Shown here in pieces: positions 4,520 to 5,514 of a stretch of 5,514 nucleotides of DNA. The stretch's first letter is position 1, and every line of letters starts with the position of its first letter. The stretch spans positions 1 to 5,514 of the forward strand of contig SLBU01000183.1 in assembly GCA_007126175.1 (NCBI GenBank), written 5' to 3'. The notes under the pieces were generated by a model, which was not told where the DNA came from, searched no databases, and worked only from the letters and a program-made list of their open reading frames with translations. The stretch is from Kiritimatiellia bacterium. GTDB taxonomy: Bacteria; Verrucomicrobiota; Kiritimatiellia; UBA8416. Both the position numbers and the translations under genes were made by a program.

Positions 4520-5514
4520 ATGAAAAAAGTATTAATTCCAACCAAACTTGACCGTATCACAGCCGATTTGCTCGCCGAACATGGCGGCTATCAAGTCGTG
4601 CAGGACGACACCACCCCCCTGGAGGAACTGGTGTGTACACACGATGATACCTATGCCTTGATTGTGCGCAGCGAAAAAGTTACCGCCGAGATTCTGGCGG
4701 CATTACCCCAACTGAAAGTCGTCATTCGTGCAGGTGCCGGTTACAATACGATCGACACCAAGGCCGCGCGCGCGCGCGGGGTTGACGTTATGAATACCCC
4801 CGGGGCCAATTCCAATGCCGTCGCGGAAGAGGTCGTGGCCATGATGCTCGCGGATGCTCGCCATATCGTGGCCGCAGACCTCTCTACCCGCGAAGGCAAA
4901 TGGGAAAAGAAAAACTACATGGGTACCGAGATTACCGGCAAGACCGTTGGCATTGTCGGCTTAGGCTACATTGGCCAACTGCTCGCCAAACGCCTGCGTG
5001 GTTTCGAGTGCAACATCCTCGGCTATGATCCGGTCATCACCGCTGAACGTGCCGAACACTTCAACGTTAACATGGTTTCTCTTGAGCAACTTTTTGCGCA
5101 ATCCGATTACATCTCCTTGCATATGCCTGAAAACGATGAGACCCGCAAAAGTATTGGCCAGAAATTGCTCAGTCTGATGAAGCCAGGCGCCACCCTGATC
5201 AACTGCGCCCGCGCCGGCATCCTGGACGAGGACGCCCTGCGAACCATCAAAGCCGAGAAAAACATACGTTTTTTGAATGATGTTTATGCCAAGGACGAAG
5301 CCGGCCCGAAAAGCGTGGCAGATATAGCCGACCTGATGCTGCCGCACCTGGGTGCCAATACACGCGAGGCCAACCGCAATGCCGCCATCCGAGCCGCCGA
5401 ACAACTCATCGACTTCGATGAAAAAGGCATCATGAGTTATGTCGTCAATCGGGATATCCCGATTGGTCTCGACGAACATTTCTGCGATCTGGCCTATACC
5501 GTCGGTAAACTCTG
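4520..5514 (+). CDS. serA: D-3-phosphoglycerate dehydrogenase (3' end outside window)
   Basis: The 331 codons seen encode a D-2-hydroxyacid dehydrogenase of the phosphoglycerate dehydrogenase type, which oxidises 3-phosphoglycerate to 3-phosphohydroxypyruvate with NAD as the first step of serine synthesis. In order: N-terminal substrate domain with IRAGAGYNTID (69-79) and NTPGANSNAVAEEVVAMML (92-110); Rossmann domain with GLGYIG (147-152) and Asp170 at the end of the second strand (GYDP), favouring NAD over NADP; ISLHMPENDETR (198-209); KPGATLINCARAG with catalytic Arg231; NDVYAKDE (253-260) supplying the acid; and LPHLGANTREA with catalytic His276. The C-terminal part from about 307 (YVVNRDIPIGLD) suggests continuation toward a possible ACT domain beyond the edge. 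The acid motif departs from the usual DVFxxEP. AAGGGG lies eight bases before the ATG. Other hydroxyacid dehydrogenase substrates cannot be fully excluded. Confidence 0.88.
   Translation, partial: MKKVLIPTKLDRITADLLAEHGGYQVVQDDTTPLEELVCTHDDTYALIVRSEKVTAEILAALPQLKVVIRAGAGYNTIDTKAARARGVDVMNTPGANSNAVAEEVVAMMLADARHIVAADLSTREGKWEKKNYMGTEITGKTVGIVGLGYIGQLLAKRLRGFECNILGYDPVITAERAEHFNVNMVSLEQLFAQSDYISLHMPENDETRKSIGQKLLSLMKPGATLINCARAGILDEDALRTIKAEKNIRFLNDVYAKDEAGPKSVADIADLMLPHLGANTREANRNAAIRAAEQLIDFDEKGIMSYVVNRDIPIGLDEHFCDLAYTVGKL

Noticed and set aside
4961..5479. Long open frame (172 codons) on the minus strand inside serA
   Set aside because: It lies antisense to a gene with clear catalytic motifs, has no ribosome site and matches no family; such mirror frames are common opposite dehydrogenase genes.

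Overview
The window looks like a piece of chromosome from a diderm (Gram-negative) bacterium. Two lipoprotein-type genes, one of them a recognisable LptE, sit beside a BamD/YfiO-like TPR protein and a CsgG/FlgT-like lipoprotein, so an outer membrane with LPS is expected. The style of the LptE (GYRLG-SSLPPGI start) and of the SerA resembles what is seen in the PVC group (Verrucomicrobiota, Kiritimatiellota, Lentisphaerota). That placement is from memory of family style, not from a search, and is tentative. No transposase, integrase, phage gene, CRISPR array, tRNA or rRNA is visible.

Layout from left to right: (1) the first 36 codons of an exported protein on the minus strand (start at 108); (2) a 359-base divergent intergenic region with one plausible promoter in each direction and a perfect hairpin; (3) a plus-strand gene of unknown function (468-992, TTG start) for a small, alanine-rich, helical exported protein; (4) a minus-strand block 4355 to 989, comprising a TPR protein, lptE (3 bases downstream of it), a 162-base gap, a glyoxalase II-type hydrolase (gloB) and a CsgG-like lipoprotein whose stop codon overlaps the stop of gene 3; (5) a 164-base divergent region with a good sigma70-type promoter; (6) the first 331 codons of a D-3-phosphoglycerate dehydrogenase (serA), running off the right edge.

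The theme is envelope biogenesis. The TPR protein and LptE are almost certainly co-transcribed and probably support outer-membrane protein or LPS assembly. The CsgG-like lipoprotein and the small coiled-coil-like exported protein are also envelope proteins. GloB (methylglyoxal detoxification) and SerA (serine biosynthesis) are housekeeping metabolic genes with no obvious link to them.

I found no convincing undescribed multi-gene system here. The points most worth a second look are a shortened GloB metal-site spacing, a possibly leaderless csgG-like transcript, an unusual acid-residue motif in SerA, a cluster of ATGCAT palindromes in the divergent serA control region, and the unknown exported protein.
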